A DNA stretch of 64,000 bases from Bacteroidota bacterium (GCA_013285945.1 JABDGP010000007.1:1-64000), one strand, 5' to 3'. Positions 18,467-27,667 are shown, counted from the first letter of the stretch. Translations and numbers: made by a program. Notes: generated by a model not told the origin, from the sequence alone.

Positions 18467-19849
18467 TTAAAATGCCTTTTCGTTTCCCCTCAACAAACTG
18501 ACTATCGTTTGAACAATAATTTTGATGTCAAAATAGAATGACCAGTTTTGAATGTAAAATCTATCCAATTTAATTCTATTTCTCATATCATGAAGGTTTT
18601 TTGTCTCACCTCGATAGCCCATGCATTGAGCAAGCCCCGTGATACCAGGCTTCACATAATGCCGTGACATTAATCGTTCAATTCTAAGCGAAAATTGTTC
18701 ATTCAGTTTCAATGGATGCGGCCGTGGTCCTATCACAGACATATCCCCTGTTAAGACGTTAAAAAATTGCGGGACTTCGTCAAGGCTGCTTTTGCGAAGG
18801 AACTTTCCGAGTTTAGTAATTCTATTGTCCTCCTTAGTTGCCTGCCTGGTATCAGCTTCGCGATTGACAATCATTGTTCTGAATTTTAAACAAGTAAAGG
18901 GCTTATTATCTCTGCCCGTTCGCTTCTGCCTAAAAAAAATAGGACCGGGAGAATCCGACTTTATTGCCAAGCCAATAATTGGCACTAGCCACGAAAGTAT
19001 GGTTAAAATTACAAAAGACGAAAAGAGAATATCAAAAAGCCTCTTATACAACCTGTTTCTTCTTTCATCTAAATTAATTGTAGTCTTGCCAAGTGTAGGG
19101 ACATAGTCGTTTCTGTCCAGAGCAAGGGGCTTTTGTTGGATAGAGAAAGAATCGGCAATTAATCTAATTTTTATTAATCTATTCAAACCAAGTTCAACGA
19201 TAGCCTTCAACTCTTCTCCGTCCATATCTTGAATGCAACAATAGATTTCATGTACTACCCTGTCTCTGCAAAAAGATCTTATTTGTTCAACCACTGACTT
19301 ATTCGGAGCTCTGTCAATATATCCAAGAAATCTATAATTTAATTTCCAATGCATGAGAAAATATTTCCTGATGTCCCTTGCCTGCTGTCCTGTTCCGAGA
19401 ATTATTATATTTTTCTGCTGCATCGCCTGCTTTACGAAAAGATTGAAGAAATACAGCACAACCATTTTCCACAAGAAGAAGAACGGGGTAAAGAGCAAAT
19501 ACATCAATCCAATCTGAAGAGGGAAATAATTCTTTTTGAAGAAAAAAATAAGAGAGGCTACTACAAGAACGTGCACAAAGATAAAACTAAGTTGACTTTT
19601 AAAGACTCTAATAATACCAACGGTTCGCGAGAAATTGTACGGGCTCGAGACAAGAGCTAAAAAGAGCCATGAAAGATTGCTGAAAATAAAAAGGTAAAGG
19701 CTGTTTGAGAGTTCTGTGCCAAAAACTGAATCGCCAAAAAGAGAATAAGACAGTATGATTGAAACATTCAATACAATCAAATCGCCGATAAAGAAAATTA
19801 GCTGCGAAAAAGGGGGCATGAAACTTGATTTTCCCCTCAAAGATGGCAA
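18467..19849 (-). CDS. Undecaprenyl-phosphate sugar phosphotransferase (WcaJ-like)
   Basis: Polyprenyl glycosylphosphotransferase that starts each repeat unit by moving a sugar-1-phosphate onto undecaprenyl phosphate. The 460 residues comprise four N-terminal membrane helices, a Rossmann-like middle region (NIIILGTGQQARDIRKYF), a further membrane segment after KRLFDI, and the catalytic domain with KFRTM, SLDEVPQFFNVL, MSVIGPRP and KPGITGLAQ. The first sugar may be glucose or another hexose. The frame opens with TTG at 19849, four bases after the upstream stop; an ATG at 19819 is an alternative start. Confidence 0.93.
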   Translation of the reverse strand: MPSLRGKSSFMPPFSQLIFFIGDLIVLNVSIILSYSLFGDSVFGTELSNSLYLFIFSNLSWLFLALVSSPYNFSRTVGIIRVFKSQLSFIFVHVLVVASLIFFFKKNYFPLQIGLMYLLFTPFFFLWKMVVLYFFNLFVKQAMQQKNIIILGTGQQARDIRKYFLMHWKLNYRFLGYIDRAPNKSVVEQIRSFCRDRVVHEIYCCIQDMDGEELKAIVELGLNRLIKIRLIADSFSIQQKPLALDRNDYVPTLGKTTINLDERRNRLYKRLFDILFSSFVILTILSWLVPIIGLAIKSDSPGPIFFRQKRTGRDNKPFTCLKFRTMIVNREADTRQATKEDNRITKLGKFLRKSSLDEVPQFFNVLTGDMSVIGPRPHPLKLNEQFSLRIERLMSRHYVKPGITGLAQCMGYRGETKNLHDMRNRIKLDRFYIQNWSFYFDIKIIVQTIVSLLRGNEKAF

Positions 19850-19853
19850 AAAA

Positions 19854-21080
19854 TCAGATTTCTTTTGAATTGTACCGGCTTATAAAGCACTGATGCAATA
19901 GGGAAAAAAAAACAACTCCCTGATATCGTCCTAAAAAGACCTCGGTGACTCCGTAGATTAAAAATGGAAAAAAAACAAGTATACCTAAAACATTTTGATG
20001 CCTGACCGCCAGGTACAGTGGCCGCCCAATAAGGAATATAAGGGAGAGTAATCCTATTAAGCCATTTGAAAAAAGTGATTCTATAAATTGATTATGGGAA
20101 TTGTAACTTGACTTTGCGTACTGTATAAGTCCATGTGATAGAAAGTATTCGTTGAGCACCTTTTTGTAATCTCCTGTCCCGACCCCAAATAAAAAGTCGG
20201 GGTTAGCTTTTAAAGCAGCCTTCCAGAGAATCAATCTTTCCCAGTAGTCATTATTTTCCGAAGGCGCATAGCTTCTAGTATTAAGGTCGAAATGATTCAC
20301 TGCCAACATCCCTATCAAAAGGATAATTGAAATAAAAAAGGTCTTTGTCTTGGCGGCGTTGGCCTTCTCTTCAAAAAAGAATTTCAAAATAAAAAATGAA
20401 AAGGTTAGCAGCATACTAATGTATGATGTTCTGCCTGCGGTCAGCATGAGCACAATAAAGAGAAGAATGATGCTCGACACGAGAATCCACGGTGGAAGTC
20501 GGGTTATTTCATAGTACAAAAAATACAAGCCTAATGTGATGGCAAAACAAAGGTAATATGCTAAATATGTCGGCTGCAAATCGCTTTGCTGTACAAGTTG
20601 ATAAAAAAAGAAGGCTTTGCTGTCTCCGTAATGATAGAATGACAAGGAAGCAGCTGCTAAACACAGGAGACTAATTAATACCAAGCCCAAACAAAAGCTA
20701 AGGAGGATATTATAAAATTGGTCTTTTTCAGATTGAGAAGTTCTACTGAAAATAATAGGAATTGCAAATAAGCTAAAGCTTGTTTCCAAAACTTTTAATC
20801 CCATGCTGATGTCTTCAGAATATAGAAGCCCGATCGTCAACACTATCAGGTACAATCCTATATCCCACGCATTTTTCAATAAACTAAGTGAACTCCGTCC
20901 AAGGTCCTGAAACGAAACAGATAACAGACAAATACAAAACAACAACCTCACGCTAAAAAACTGAGAAATTGGAATTGTGAAAGCAAAAACAAGGATTAGA
21001 AACGCAAGTGTTTTATTCAGCCCTATTCGCGCGATAGCCTTTTGATAATTTTGACCCATCAATTTGTTTATCCTATTCAA
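19854..21080 (-). CDS. O-antigen ligase family membrane protein (copy 1)
   Basis: Polytopic inner-membrane protein of 408 residues with about ten to twelve predicted helices and the large periplasmic loop carrying GVGTGDYKKVLNEY and SYNSHNQFIESLFSNGLIG. The H-NQF--- motif is characteristic of the Wzy_C/WaaL family that polymerises or ligates polysaccharide to lipid A-core. Start is TTG at 21080, overlapping the upstream stop (TTGA); an ATG at 21059 is possible. A homologous gene lies two genes upstream (21863-23128). Which one is ligase and which polymerase cannot be decided here. Confidence 0.85.
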   Translation of the reverse strand: MNRINKLMGQNYQKAIARIGLNKTLAFLILVFAFTIPISQFFSVRLLFCICLLSVSFQDLGRSSLSLLKNAWDIGLYLIVLTIGLLYSEDISMGLKVLETSFSLFAIPIIFSRTSQSEKDQFYNILLSFCLGLVLISLLCLAAASLSFYHYGDSKAFFFYQLVQQSDLQPTYLAYYLCFAITLGLYFLYYEITRLPPWILVSSIILLFIVLMLTAGRTSYISMLLTFSFFILKFFFEEKANAAKTKTFFISIILLIGMLAVNHFDLNTRSYAPSENNDYWERLILWKAALKANPDFLFGVGTGDYKKVLNEYFLSHGLIQYAKSSYNSHNQFIESLFSNGLIGLLSLIFLIGRPLYLAVRHQNVLGILVFFPFLIYGVTEVFLGRYQGVVFFSLLHQCFISRYNSKEI

Positions 21081-21832
21081 AATATTTGCGCTTTTACTTT
21101 TAAAATAAGATAAATAAATAAAGTATTCGTTTTAAAGTACCGCTTAAAGAGTCTTCTTGGCTCTTGAATAAGTCGATATAGCCACTCCAATCCCATGTTT
21201 TGCATAAAGAAAGGAGCCCTCGAGGCTATTCCTGCATAGACTGGAAACGCACCACCAACTCCCAGCAACGGAGCATCAATCTTTCTTGAGTGACAGGCCA
21301 TCCATTTTTCTTGTTTAGGGCATCCCAAGGCTACGAATACCAAATTCGCTCCGGACTCTTTGATAAGTGTAATATAAGCTTCATCGTCCAAAGATCTGTT
21401 AAAAGGAGGGGAATACAGACCAGCAATTTTCAACTGAGGGAATTCCCTTACTGCTCTGGCTCGTATCCTCTCCAAGGTCTCAGCCGTTGACCCGAAAAAA
21501 AAGACTTTTAAACACTCCTTCTCTAATAACTTTAACAGGTCAGGAAATACGTCCATTCCGGCGATACGTTCCTGTGATTTCCCATGAATAAATTTTAGTG
21601 ACTTGACAATTGGTACGCCATCGGCCAGTACAAGAGAGGCATTATTGACTTGATGGGTAAACTCATTGTCTTCATAAGCTTCAATAGTCATGTGAACATT
21701 GGCAAAGCAAATATAACTTGCTTGTCTTCTTAGCGCTAAATCGATTATTACTGCTAAGGCATCTTTATAGCCAATCAAATCTATATTTAATGAAATGATT
21801 TTTTCAATCAGCCTTTTTTCCCGTAAAATCAT
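21077..21832 (-). CDS. WecG/TagA/CpsF-family glycosyltransferase (GT26)
   Basis: Membrane-associated glycosyltransferase of 251 residues acting on lipid-linked sugars; the family includes N-acetylmannosaminuronate and N-acetylmannosamine transferases. Visible motifs: FANVHMTIEAYED, LVLADGVPIV, VFFFGSTAETLERI, FVALGCPKQEKWM and GVGGAFPVYAG. The C-terminal tail is basic and hydrophobic, as usual for membrane contact. It lies between two ligase-like genes, which suggests it adds the second sugar of the repeat unit. The donor may be one of the uronates made by the wbp module; that is inference. Confidence 0.9.
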   Translation of the reverse strand: MILREKRLIEKIISLNIDLIGYKDALAVIIDLALRRQASYICFANVHMTIEAYEDNEFTHQVNNASLVLADGVPIVKSLKFIHGKSQERIAGMDVFPDLLKLLEKECLKVFFFGSTAETLERIRARAVREFPQLKIAGLYSPPFNRSLDDEAYITLIKESGANLVFVALGCPKQEKWMACHSRKIDAPLLGVGGAFPVYAGIASRAPFFMQNMGLEWLYRLIQEPRRLFKRYFKTNTLFIYLILKVKAQIF

Positions 21833-21862
21833 GCTACAATTAGTTTCTAACTATTGGCTCAA

Positions 21863-23128
21863 TCATTTTGTCGGTTTATTCACCTTACTGTCATCGGTAT
21901 GAGTGAAAAATAAAAAGGAGTTAAAGAAAGCAAAAAAAACAATCCCACTCCTTCGCTCCAATAATGATTCCGTTATACATGAGAGAATAAAGAGCACGAC
22001 AAAAATAAGGTAAAGGCTGTTTCTTTCTTTAAATGCCAGCTTAATTGAAAAATAAAAGTTCGTTAAAAAAATGATAAGCCCAACACATCCAAATTCAATT
22101 ACAGTCTCTAAAAACTGATTATGTGCATTAAATCTTGTGCTATCAGAGTAAGTCAGTGGCGTGTATTCATTTTCGATATAACAATCCTGAAGTTCATCCT
22201 GAGTATCTCCTGTTCCAACTCCTATAACAGGGTGAGCCATGAAAAGTTTGAATGCACAATCCCATATTAATAATCGCATTTGTCGCTCCCCCCACCTCTT
22301 ACCTGCATCAAACTCGTCTCCATAATTAAACGCTTCCCTAAACCGTTCCCGATTGACCGGGAACAACATTACAATGCCAATAAAAAGAACTCCGAGAGCC
22401 GTAGCAGCAGCCATTGATCGCCAAATGCCAAACTTTTGATTAATTTTAAATGCGAAGTATCCAACACCTCCAAGGATAACTAAGACTATATGAGTTCTTC
22501 CTGCAAGAAGAAATACCGAGACAATCAAAAGTGCCAGAGAGCAATAATACAAAACCGAATTTCTTATGATCAATTGACTTAGCCCTTCAAAACGAAAATT
22601 CGCGAGGATGGCAAGTGAGAAGCAAAAATACATAGCAAGATAAGCCGCGTGCATTCCTGCGATTCCACTCAGTTTATGATAGAAATAGAAAGAGGAGTCG
22701 CCCCGCAGCAAATAGTGATACGTAGCAATTGTGAGGCACGTCAACGCTGTCAACAAGCAACTAATAACAAAAACAATCAGGATAATATTAACCTTAGTCT
22801 TGTCTGGTTTAGCTGAATAATAGAGCATAATCGGGAAAATCAATAAACTCACTTTTTTCTCAAGGTCAAAAAATGCCTGGTGCCAATTATCGGTTCTAAC
22901 CATTCCCAAAAGATTCATTAGGAAGACTGAAATAAATAAGACCATCATACCGCTAAAACGTGATTTCCCTTCACGCTTTGAGATGATTAGGTACCAAACC
23001 CAGTTAATTCCAAGTAAGATTATTATAAAATTATTTAACTGCACATCGCCAAAAGAAAATGGCATTGTAAATACAAAACATAATATCAATACATAATGTA
23101 TTTTACTTGCAAAAGAGGTTTGATTCAT
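21863..23128 (-). CDS. O-antigen ligase family membrane protein (copy 2)
   Basis: A 421-residue polytopic membrane protein of the Wzy_C/WaaL family. It shares with copy 1 the layout of helices and the periplasmic loop (GVGTGDTQDELQDCY, RFNAHNQFLETVIEFGCVG). The repeated relation to the copy at 19854-21080 suggests an old duplication or two distinct jobs, polymerase and ligase. The start at 23128 is ATG followed by NQTSFAS. Confidence 0.85.
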   Translation of the reverse strand: MNQTSFASKIHYVLILCFVFTMPFSFGDVQLNNFIIILLGINWVWYLIISKREGKSRFSGMMVLFISVFLMNLLGMVRTDNWHQAFFDLEKKVSLLIFPIMLYYSAKPDKTKVNIILIVFVISCLLTALTCLTIATYHYLLRGDSSFYFYHKLSGIAGMHAAYLAMYFCFSLAILANFRFEGLSQLIIRNSVLYYCSLALLIVSVFLLAGRTHIVLVILGGVGYFAFKINQKFGIWRSMAAATALGVLFIGIVMLFPVNRERFREAFNYGDEFDAGKRWGERQMRLLIWDCAFKLFMAHPVIGVGTGDTQDELQDCYIENEYTPLTYSDSTRFNAHNQFLETVIEFGCVGLIIFLTNFYFSIKLAFKERNSLYLIFVVLFILSCITESLLERRSGIVFFAFFNSFLFFTHTDDSKVNKPTK

Positions 23129-23166
23129 TTAGAAAGGCCTTTAGCTTCTTACTTGATGCACACTAT

Positions 23167-24618
23167 TTAAAAAGCCTTGTTTACAAAAAAATTAACTGTA
23201 TCTGTTTCACGTCTTAATCTTTCAAAATGTAATTTATCAAATATTGGATTAAATATGTTTATTGAAGTCATGGTTGGATACAATTCGCTGTAGTCGCCGT
23301 CCGGAAAGTAAAGGCAAACAAAGTTCTCAAACGATTCCTTCGTTTTATCAGGCTCATTTTTTAATAACCTGTATCCATGATCACTGGTTAGAATTATGAA
23401 TGATTTGGGGTTATATCTCAAAATTGTATCAATTGATTTCTCCAAGAGCTTATTCGTATATTTTAGCTGGTCCAAATAAGGCTCACTTCGGCTAAAGCTT
23501 GGGTTTGTCGATGGCCTCAGTGCCCCAGTACTATCGTAAATATAGGGATGGTGGGGAAGCAAAAGATGACAATAAACAATCTTCGGTCGGTCTTGCTTTT
23601 CCTTAGATATCCGCTCTAGTTCATTCAATACACTTAAATGATCCATATAAGTATACCTGTAAATGATTCTCATAGGAAGAGTCTTTGATAACAGGTAATT
23701 ATTAAAATTCGGATAGAGAAATCGATCAAAATAGAAAGGCTTCGTATTTAAAATGTCAAAAATTGAAAGATTATATATATCATAACCCTTTAGATAAAAC
23801 TCCTGAAAAACTCTACTATTCTTGATCTTACTAATTATTTTTTTTTGAGTTTCAATATACCGGTTAGTTGAATTTAAATTTAAATCCTCTGTTAAAAACT
23901 CATTGTTTAGCATGGAAGCCATGCTGCTCCCAGTATTATTGTAATTACTTCGGGAATGTGGAATGTAATAAAAGCCCTTTTCCTTAAGAGCATTTATAAA
24001 CTTATTATTGTTGTAGTTCCAGTATTTTTTCAGATTGTCGGCATTTGCATATGCATCCGTTACTATAAAATAAACGTCTGGTCGCCCCTGCCCACTTACG
24101 CGGCTCTTATCAAGGTACTCCATTAAAGCCCTTCCTTCACTCACTCTGCCTACGGTCACTGTTAGAATAACCACCTCCATCGCCAGATACACTAAGAGTA
24201 AAACGTTAAGGTAGAGGTTTAAGGTCTTAAGCCCTCGTTTGGTAGTAAATAGAAACAGCGCGATTCCGGCAATGAAAAAGACTATCAATAATATAAAATA
24301 ACCCTCTTTTAAAAAGTTCTTAATAAAGGCCGAGGAAGAAGTAAAAAGGAAAAATAAATGGGCATAGAACAAAGTTGTCAACATTACTGTGGTTGTAAAA
24401 ATCGCTGACGGTATGCTTTTATTTGTAATGCTGGTTAATAGCAACTTTAACGAAACGGGAAGGGTGAGCAAAACAACAAATGGAATCAGAGTCTCATCGA
24501 ACTCCATTTCGCCATTCAATTCATTTATATTATAAAAAAGAAAAAATATCCCGCAAACACTGTAATGGAATGATCGGTCTCTGGCCAGCTCAAAGAGCGA
24601 GTCCCATCTTTTACTCAT
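23167..24618 (-). CDS. Membrane sulfatase/alkaline-phosphatase superfamily enzyme
   Basis: The 483-residue protein has about five N-terminal membrane helices (to about residue 155) and a periplasmic domain of the sulfatase/alkaline-phosphatase fold. Metal-binding Asp is D188 in IVTDAY; a likely nucleophile is T229 in YNNTGSSMASM; LLPHHPYIYD and the metal-binding TSDHGYR complete the site. Related membrane enzymes transfer phosphoethanolamine or phosphoglycerol, or hydrolyse esters; which applies is unknown. The nucleophile is Thr, not the Cys of type I sulfatases, which favours phospho-group transfer or hydrolysis. It overlaps the upstream kinase/methyltransferase gene by four bases, so the two are likely co-translated. 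Confidence 0.85.
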   Translation of the reverse strand: MSKRWDSLFELARDRSFHYSVCGIFFLFYNINELNGEMEFDETLIPFVVLLTLPVSLKLLLTSITNKSIPSAIFTTTVMLTTLFYAHLFFLFTSSSAFIKNFLKEGYFILLIVFFIAGIALFLFTTKRGLKTLNLYLNVLLLVYLAMEVVILTVTVGRVSEGRALMEYLDKSRVSGQGRPDVYFIVTDAYANADNLKKYWNYNNNKFINALKEKGFYYIPHSRSNYNNTGSSMASMLNNEFLTEDLNLNSTNRYIETQKKIISKIKNSRVFQEFYLKGYDIYNLSIFDILNTKPFYFDRFLYPNFNNYLLSKTLPMRIIYRYTYMDHLSVLNELERISKEKQDRPKIVYCHLLLPHHPYIYDSTGALRPSTNPSFSRSEPYLDQLKYTNKLLEKSIDTILRYNPKSFIILTSDHGYRLLKNEPDKTKESFENFVCLYFPDGDYSELYPTMTSINIFNPIFDKLHFERLRRETDTVNFFVNKAF

Positions 24619-25976
24619 TTTGTAAACAGATAAATAAGCCTTTCCGAATTTGTCATTTCAACTTTTTTGATCAGTTTAAAGTGACGGCTAAACTCCAGTT
24701 CAAAATTATCCCTGGTATAATCATCGTAAATGTCTTCTTTGCTCTGAAGGAGCGTTTGAACCATTGGATCAGATTTTGGGACAAATTCAATTATAAGGTT
24801 ACTCGTGACGGATGCAAAATGAATAGCAATTTTGTAAAAAGGGATATTATAAAAAATAACCAAATGATGTATCAAAGCCAACGCAAGAACAGTGTCCACC
24901 TCAATCCTTTCAAAAAAAGACTGTCGCTCAGAATTTGCCCATCCAAATGAAGGCGTTGGATTTATTGCATCAATTACTAAAGGCAGAATAGAAGTCAATC
25001 CTTCCCTTTTACACATCAAATAATTTCTTTCAACGGAAACCTGGTCGCTGTCAGTTGCTATCACTTCAAATCCCAAGCCTCCCAAATGCCTGCTTATCGT
25101 TCCGTCGTTTGCTCCAAAATCTAAAATCTTCTTTGCATTGTGTATAAGTAAAAGGTCACTTACGGTTTTTATCTTGAAATGCAAATAAGCATCGGATACA
25201 TCCTCTTTATAATATAAAGACCAATTAGAAACAGCATTCCATTCGATCTTAAGTACCTGACTAAGCAGGTCTTCAGTCAGACGCTTAATGTAGTCGGCAT
25301 TAAATGATTTGTAGGTTGCGTGATGCCCCTTACTTTTGTATTTGATCTTGGATCTCGTATGTAGAACAATATGAAGCAAAACTCCCAGGGAAACCTTGTT
25401 CCTTCTCTTCAATAATTTGTTGACAAGTTCAAGAGGGATGCCATCGATGAAGGCATTAAAAAGTGCTGATAAGCCAGCATCTACTTTTGAGATCAAAAGC
25501 AATGGACCGAAGAAATGCTCACAAAACTGCCGATAGGCCATCCAAGGCTCCCCTTCAATGTAAAATCGAAATGACAGCGTGTCTATCAGAACAGCCCTCC
25601 CTTTATAAAATTGAATATTATAAGCGCTGCAGTCTTTAAGTATCATTTTATACTTAATAGCAATTTGTTGTATTTTGAGAGTTGCTATAGCAGCATCCTT
25701 CAGCTGGCTAAATGTCCATTCGCTTGGGTACGAGATCGTGACAACAGAGGGTTTGATCGCTTTGTAGAAATCGCTTTTCAATTCGCTTTTGATTTCTTCA
25801 CCAATTTCCTGATGATCAATTATTAAATTACTGCTTCTTAAATCATGGAAAAGTCCTGATGACATTAAGTGATCATATTCTTTAACATAATTATTTTTAA
25901 TCACTCTGACAATAGCGCCTTTAAATTCGATAACTGATCCGTTTGGATCTTTGAAAGAGCTTTTGTGAATTTTCAT
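24615..25976 (-). CDS. Kinase-like domain fused to SAM methyltransferase (NoeA-like)
   Basis: A 453-residue protein resembling the NoeA-type methyltransferases. Numbering from the ATG at 25976, the N-terminal part has a kinase-like catalytic loop: D115 in LKDCSAYN with N120 five residues later, and D132 in LIDTLSF in the DFG position. The C-terminal part is a class I methyltransferase with motif I ILDFGANDGTIS (about 284-295) and acidic ATDSDQ (about 307-312). Both halves seem intact. The substrate is unknown; a sugar or lipid-linked glycan is likely from context. GTG at 25979 directly precedes the ATG. It starts three bases after the stop of the small membrane-protein gene and overlaps the sulfatase-like gene. 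Confidence 0.8.
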   Translation of the reverse strand: MKIHKSSFKDPNGSVIEFKGAIVRVIKNNYVKEYDHLMSSGLFHDLRSSNLIIDHQEIGEEIKSELKSDFYKAIKPSVVTISYPSEWTFSQLKDAAIATLKIQQIAIKYKMILKDCSAYNIQFYKGRAVLIDTLSFRFYIEGEPWMAYRQFCEHFFGPLLLISKVDAGLSALFNAFIDGIPLELVNKLLKRRNKVSLGVLLHIVLHTRSKIKYKSKGHHATYKSFNADYIKRLTEDLLSQVLKIEWNAVSNWSLYYKEDVSDAYLHFKIKTVSDLLLIHNAKKILDFGANDGTISRHLGGLGFEVIATDSDQVSVERNYLMCKREGLTSILPLVIDAINPTPSFGWANSERQSFFERIEVDTVLALALIHHLVIFYNIPFYKIAIHFASVTSNLIIEFVPKSDPMVQTLLQSKEDIYDDYTRDNFELEFSRHFKLIKKVEMTNSERLIYLFTK

Positions 25977-25979
25977 CAC

Positions 25980-26138
25980 CTAATTCTCTTCTTTATGCTT
26001 CTTGTTGAATATCCGTAGAATAAAGAATTTTATTTTCTTTATATATACCAGGATACCAAGAACGGAGGCTAGGATTACTTGAAAAATTATGCTGCCACTC
26101 GCCGGATCTATATAAACTATTATATTAAGAGATTTCAT
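25980..26138 (-). CDS. Small membrane protein, YIDPASGS motif (52 aa)
   Basis: A 52-residue reading frame fills the otherwise empty 190-base gap between the kinase/methyltransferase gene and the SDR gene. It starts with ATG at 26138 and ends with TAG at 25980. The product has a short N-terminus, the motif VYIDPASGSIIFQ at residues 8-20, one membrane helix (about 17-32) and a very basic tail (KKIKFFILRIF, KKHK). I remember comparable mini-proteins with a YIDPGSGS-like motif in other polysaccharide loci, which supports it being real. The stop is three bases from the next ATG. Function unknown; membrane anchoring of a partner enzyme is one guess. Confidence 0.75.
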   Translation of the reverse strand: MKSLNIIVYIDPASGSIIFQVILASVLGILVYIKKIKFFILRIFNKKHKEEN

Positions 26139-26171
26139 GTCCACATAAGTTTTCGGTTGTAAAAATTAACT

Positions 26172-27149
26172 CTATTTAATAAGTTTAGGATGATATAATT
26201 TCATCCACCTTATTGTTTCGTCGATACCCTGCTCAAGGCTATAAGGCGGTTTACCTAAAACGTCAAACGACGGTTGCATAGGGGCCATATTACTTGTAGT
26301 CATACTTTTATACCTCGAAGTTGTAATCGGAAATTTAAGTCCAATCAGCGTCAGTGCATCTCCAACCAGACCCAGGGTTCTCACAACAATTCTAGGAACT
26401 ACTTTCACTTTTTTTCCAGTTTGTTGAATTGAAAACCCATTTACCCAGTTATAAATATCAGTTGGCATATCTCCTACGTAAAAAACTTTTCCATTAATTT
26501 TTTCTGGCAAAGTATTTAAAATAGAAATAATCTGAAACACAACGTTTCCAACGTAACCATATGAACGGATAACCGGCTGATGACCAGGATGGAAATACAG
26601 TCCCTTACTCACAACTCTCCAAAATTCGTATGGATACCTCAAATGCCAGGGGCCCCAGATATTGGTTGGCCGAATGATAGTCCAAATGCAGGATAAGCCA
26701 ACCGCTCTCGTCATTTGTTCCATTATGACTTTGCTTTCCCCATACACCGTGTGCGGAGCATAGTCTTCATCATCTTTAGGGAATCCATGGTACTGATTTA
26801 CAAACTGAGTTGAAGTAATGATTGCTCTTTTGATATATGGTCTCTGCTTAATTGCATCTAAAATATTTCGAGATCCTTCAGTGTTTACTTTATAATCATC
26901 AAGCAAATTACGCGCATCAGTGTCAGTTCGGGCAGCCAAATGAATTACCACTTCCGGCTTAAATAATTCAAATTTCTCGGTAACCTGATTGATATCCAAT
27001 ATGTCACATTTTTCCCAAAGCCGACTATGATCGCTAACATTTGGTTTTGATATATCCAGATTTAAAACCGTATGCTCCTCCATTAGGGCCAATTTTTCAA
27101 TCAAATTGGTGCCAATAAAACCCGATCCTCCCGTAATTAATATCCGCAT
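26172..27149 (-). CDS. NAD-dependent epimerase/dehydratase
   Basis: Extended SDR of 325 residues with TGGSGFIGTNL at the N-terminus, HLAARTDTDAR, an active-site segment ITSTQFVNQYHG and catalytic Tyr and Lys in HTVYGESK; the RPTNIWGPWH segment contacts the sugar nucleotide. It acts on a nucleotide sugar, but the exact reaction cannot be assigned: it does not match GalE, RmlB, Gmd or Fcl. The last 60 residues look slightly more hydrophobic than usual (LGLVGDALTLIGLKF). It lies directly upstream of the small membrane-protein gene. Confidence 0.82.
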   Translation of the reverse strand: MRILITGGSGFIGTNLIEKLALMEEHTVLNLDISKPNVSDHSRLWEKCDILDINQVTEKFELFKPEVVIHLAARTDTDARNLLDDYKVNTEGSRNILDAIKQRPYIKRAIITSTQFVNQYHGFPKDDEDYAPHTVYGESKVIMEQMTRAVGLSCIWTIIRPTNIWGPWHLRYPYEFWRVVSKGLYFHPGHQPVIRSYGYVGNVVFQIISILNTLPEKINGKVFYVGDMPTDIYNWVNGFSIQQTGKKVKVVPRIVVRTLGLVGDALTLIGLKFPITTSRYKSMTTSNMAPMQPSFDVLGKPPYSLEQGIDETIRWMKLYHPKLIK

Positions 27150-27166
27150 CTTATTTAAATGAAAAT

Positions 27167-27667
27167 TTACAATTTCCTTAAAACTCTTGCCGGATTTCCT
27201 GCGGCGACTGAATTTGATGGTACATCTTTAACAACCACAGCCCCTGCACCAATTATTACATTATCTCCAATATTTACCGGGCCAATAATGATCACATGTG
27301 CACCAAGGTTTACATTATTGCCTAGCGTTGGCGCATTCGATTTATTTCCACGAGAATCAACCTTAATACCAATCGTACAGTTATTACGCAAAGTGCAATT
27401 CTGACCTATTATCGTCGCATCGTTTATTACCAAGCCCTGACCATGCTGAATAATTAGACCCCTGCCTACCTTGGTCTTAAAGGGCAATTCCACACCCAAA
27501 ATCCATTCAACACAAATTCGGTATGAAACTAAAATGGGAATTCCGATCAGCCATATTGGAAATTTCATTTGTCTAACGAAATAGGCCAATCTAAACGCTG
27601 ACGTAATAATGCGTCCTTTTATATTTCCTCTGTTAGCTGACCAATCTTGAAACAAGTAAGAACCCAT
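27167..27667 (-). CDS. Serine-acetyltransferase-like O-acetyltransferase (WcaB-like)
   Basis: Hexapeptide-repeat acetyltransferase of 166 residues. The N-terminal helical part (QDWSANRGNIKGRIITSAFRLAYF, RICVEWILGVELP) and the LbetaH part (GLIIQHGQGLVIND, GAHVIIIGPVNIGDN) resemble the colanic-acid enzyme WcaB and CysE. It probably O-acetylates a sugar of the repeat unit with acetyl-CoA. Its position inside the polysaccharide block, away from cysteine genes, argues against a true serine acetyltransferase. ATG at 27667. Confidence 0.85.
   Translation of the reverse strand: MGSYLFQDWSANRGNIKGRIITSAFRLAYFVRQMKFPIWLIGIPILVSYRICVEWILGVELPFKTKVGRGLIIQHGQGLVINDATIIGQNCTLRNNCTIGIKVDSRGNKSNAPTLGNNVNLGAHVIIIGPVNIGDNVIIGAGAVVVKDVPSNSVAAGNPARVLRKL

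Noticed and set aside
24480-24950. 156-codon open frame on the plus strand
   Set aside because: Antisense to the end of the methyltransferase gene and start of the sulfatase-like gene; composition is that of a shadow frame.
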